Of a stretch of DNA of 64,000 nucleotides, positions 61,909 through 64,000 are shown piece by piece. The translations under genes were made by a program, and so were the position numbers. Numbering within the stretch: the stretch's first letter is position 1; the number at the start of each line of letters is the position of its first letter. Source of the DNA: Nomia melanderi (lineage: Eukaryota > Arthropoda > Insecta > Hymenoptera > Halictidae); assembly GCF_051020985.1 (NCBI RefSeq), contig NC_135009.1, forward strand, positions 9,928,606-9,992,605. The letters are read 5' to 3'. The notes below the pieces were generated by a model. It made no database searches and was not told the DNA's origin. It worked only from the letters and a program-made list of their open reading frames with translations.

Positions 61909-64000
61909 ACTGTTTCAAATAAAAGTATTCGCCGATGAAGCGGACATCGGTCACAATTCAACTTACTCGACCGAAGCGTTTGTGTGAAAGGAACGAGCAG
62001 TTCGGGAAACCGACGGAAAATCGATAGTCTTCCGTTTTTCGTGACGGCTGACGGAGCCAGTCAGCTCGAAGGAAAATTATCGAACGTTTCTATTCCGGCG
62101 CTGATCCGACACCGAGTCAACGACCGGCTGCTGGTTCGGGCGAATTCTGTACGGTTCTCGTTCATTCACGTTCATTCCGCGATGTGCGAACCGTATCCGA
62201 ATTCCGAGATAATCGTGGGAGGAACGGCGACGTGCACGCGCGACATCGTGACCGGGCTCTTTTTTTCGATGATTCGCCGCGGCAACGCATGACGTTGAAT
62301 TAGCACTCGGCGCGAGGACGCGTGCGTGGAATATTCGAAACGTATCGACGACGCGACGGCAGGTAGGAGTAGGTACCGCAAACTCCGTGCGAATGGAACA
62401 CCGGCTCCTAGGCAACCAGTTTCGGGGAATTGGTATTCTATTCCCGCGCTATCTTGTAAAGCAGATGCCACCTTAAGCTGTCACCGCGGGCTTTTATCAA
62501 TATTTAACACGTTGATTGGACGAGGATCCTTTGCCGAAAATGTTCCCACGGCTGGCCAAGCCATTGGATTGCTGATGGTACTTCGATAGAAGAATCGGTG
62601 AGTTAATGCTAGACTTGTTCTATACAATCGGTTGCTTTCAATTTCAAATCAATCTATTGTCTAATACAATATAATATAGTATAATATTTGTATAGAATTA
62701 AAATGTTAACATTGTACATTGTAGACGATAAATGATCTTGCTATTGCTTAATTTCCGAATATTAACGTTTCGAATTCTTTGAAGACGTAAGAAAGCTTGA
62801 AGTTCTATTGTAATTTCATTGTTCTTATAGGCTAATGTATTAATTTGAAGTATTAAAAGTTAAGGTTGAAATATTTGGTTGTAAATACTTTTTCATTGTG
62901 GGATATGTTCTCACCGAATGAACTAAAACTTGTGAACGGTAGAAGTAAGTGAGTAACATGGACAAAGTGTCAGTTAATGAATGAAAGACTCGATTAAGGA
63001 GAGAAATATTCGTCACGTGTCTGGTTACCGGTCACGGAAAATTCGTCGAAACTGAGGAGGAAATCCGCGAGAGAATCATTAGAATTTTCGACCGTCCACG
63101 TTTACCGGGAATGAATAATTGATCGGCTTTTAGAGCTTCCCCGGTACGGTGAATACAGAATTTCACGGGTCGATGGGCCGAGGCTCCGTGCTCGATATTT
63201 TTAATAGCTCTTTTCCAATACCGGCCCAGGCCACTGGCCGACGAGGAAGTTCTCCTTTTTGAAAACGTTACGGGACGAGCCGCCTCTTTTGACACTGGAT
63301 AGGTTTTAAATACCCCGACGCTCGAAAGGTGACAAAGACGCAACGTTCGTTGACGTCTATTGATAGAACGATAGCTCTAAAAGGTAAATCGATGAAACAG
63401 TATGGAATAAAAACATGCTGCCATTGTATAATGTTTGCCATTAGCAAAATTAAATATAATTATAAAATTCAATTTTCAATTTCACAGCTGAAGGCAACGA
63501 TTGTAATTCAAATAACACTGTCGCGTAAAATTTAACGTTAAACGCACGCAGCAGCGAAAGTGACTGGTTTTTCGTTTCTTAGAACTCACGATTACATTCG
63601 TCGCGATATTTTATGCCACTTTTATTGTGACACACTCAGGAATAAACGAGTCAAATAATTTTATGGTTTCGGTAATTGCAGAATAAAAGATCTGAAACGG
63701 GTTATTTTATTCTATCAAGCGGACTCAGTGTTTTTAATGAAAATATTATACACCATCAAAGCGAAATCAGTGAAACATAAAACATAAGTCTCTGTCGGAA
63801 AGATTCCACATCTGGAAGAATCCAAATACCGTGACAAAACCGGAGTTCGTCGGAGTTCTTCCGTGAAGGCATTCAAAACTCGCCGGCAAGATGGCGTAAC
63901 GTTATCTCCGTTAAGGAGATAGGAAGGAAGATACCACGAAATAAGAAACAAAACCAGATTAATCCGTTTTTAAACCGACATTAATAGCAAATTCCAGCAC
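61909..64000. other. Non-coding right edge
   Basis: 61980-62560 is CpG-rich with short frames on both strands, and 62600-62960 and 63360-63700 are AT-rich. No exon that could be the tenectin start was recognised here. Confidence 0.4.

Noticed and set aside
14648..64000. tRNA, known microRNA, CRISPR-like arrays, integrated viral genes
   Set aside because: I looked for T-loop motifs, familiar insect microRNA sequences, direct-repeat/spacer patterns and recognisable viral or transposase proteins and saw none. Reading by eye cannot exclude short ones.

Overview
The window looks like an insect nuclear genome, most likely a hymenopteran such as a bee. This rests on CpG-rich DNA, short GT-AG introns inside the gene body, long gene-poor flanks, many short TTAA-flanked elements and a clear tenectin-type gene. 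No bacterial, viral or organellar gene is visible, and the species cannot be named from the sequence alone.

The one gene I can support is on the minus strand. It runs from a 48-nt exon at 14600-14647 to a stop codon at 1822-1824, with a likely 3' UTR reaching about 415. Five exons splice in consistent phase into 3,772 residues. These hold three N-terminal VWC domains (an RGD in the third), a huge Pro/Thr/Glu-rich mucin-like region interrupted by a fourth VWC domain, a fifth VWC domain, a ten-threonine run, and a sixth, shortened VWC domain ending in four arginines. This architecture matches tenectin, the secreted integrin ligand and luminal mucin known from Drosophila. One 10.4-kb exon carries nearly all of the protein. 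It contains a 47-unit array of a 30-bp (10-residue) repeat and, separately, 13 units of a 45-bp (15-residue) repeat. The exon with the start codon and signal peptide is not confidently visible. It is either hidden in the roughly 49 kb upstream or lies beyond the right edge.

From 14.65 to 64 kb I find no gene I can defend. The longer open frames there sit mostly in CpG-dense DNA, often overlap an open frame on the other strand, and show no recognisable domain. The stretch does contain several families of short elements with inverted ends flanked by TTAA (piggyBac-like MITEs by structure), including a row of three at 25.27-25.98 kb and one element nested in another at 37 kb. It also holds a 200-bp tandem duplication at 27.7 kb, a decayed G-skewed minisatellite at 17.8-18.3 kb, microsatellites, and CpG-dense blocks with ATTA/TAATTA motifs that could be regulatory. 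If the tenectin 5' exon lies further right, most of this would be one very long first intron.
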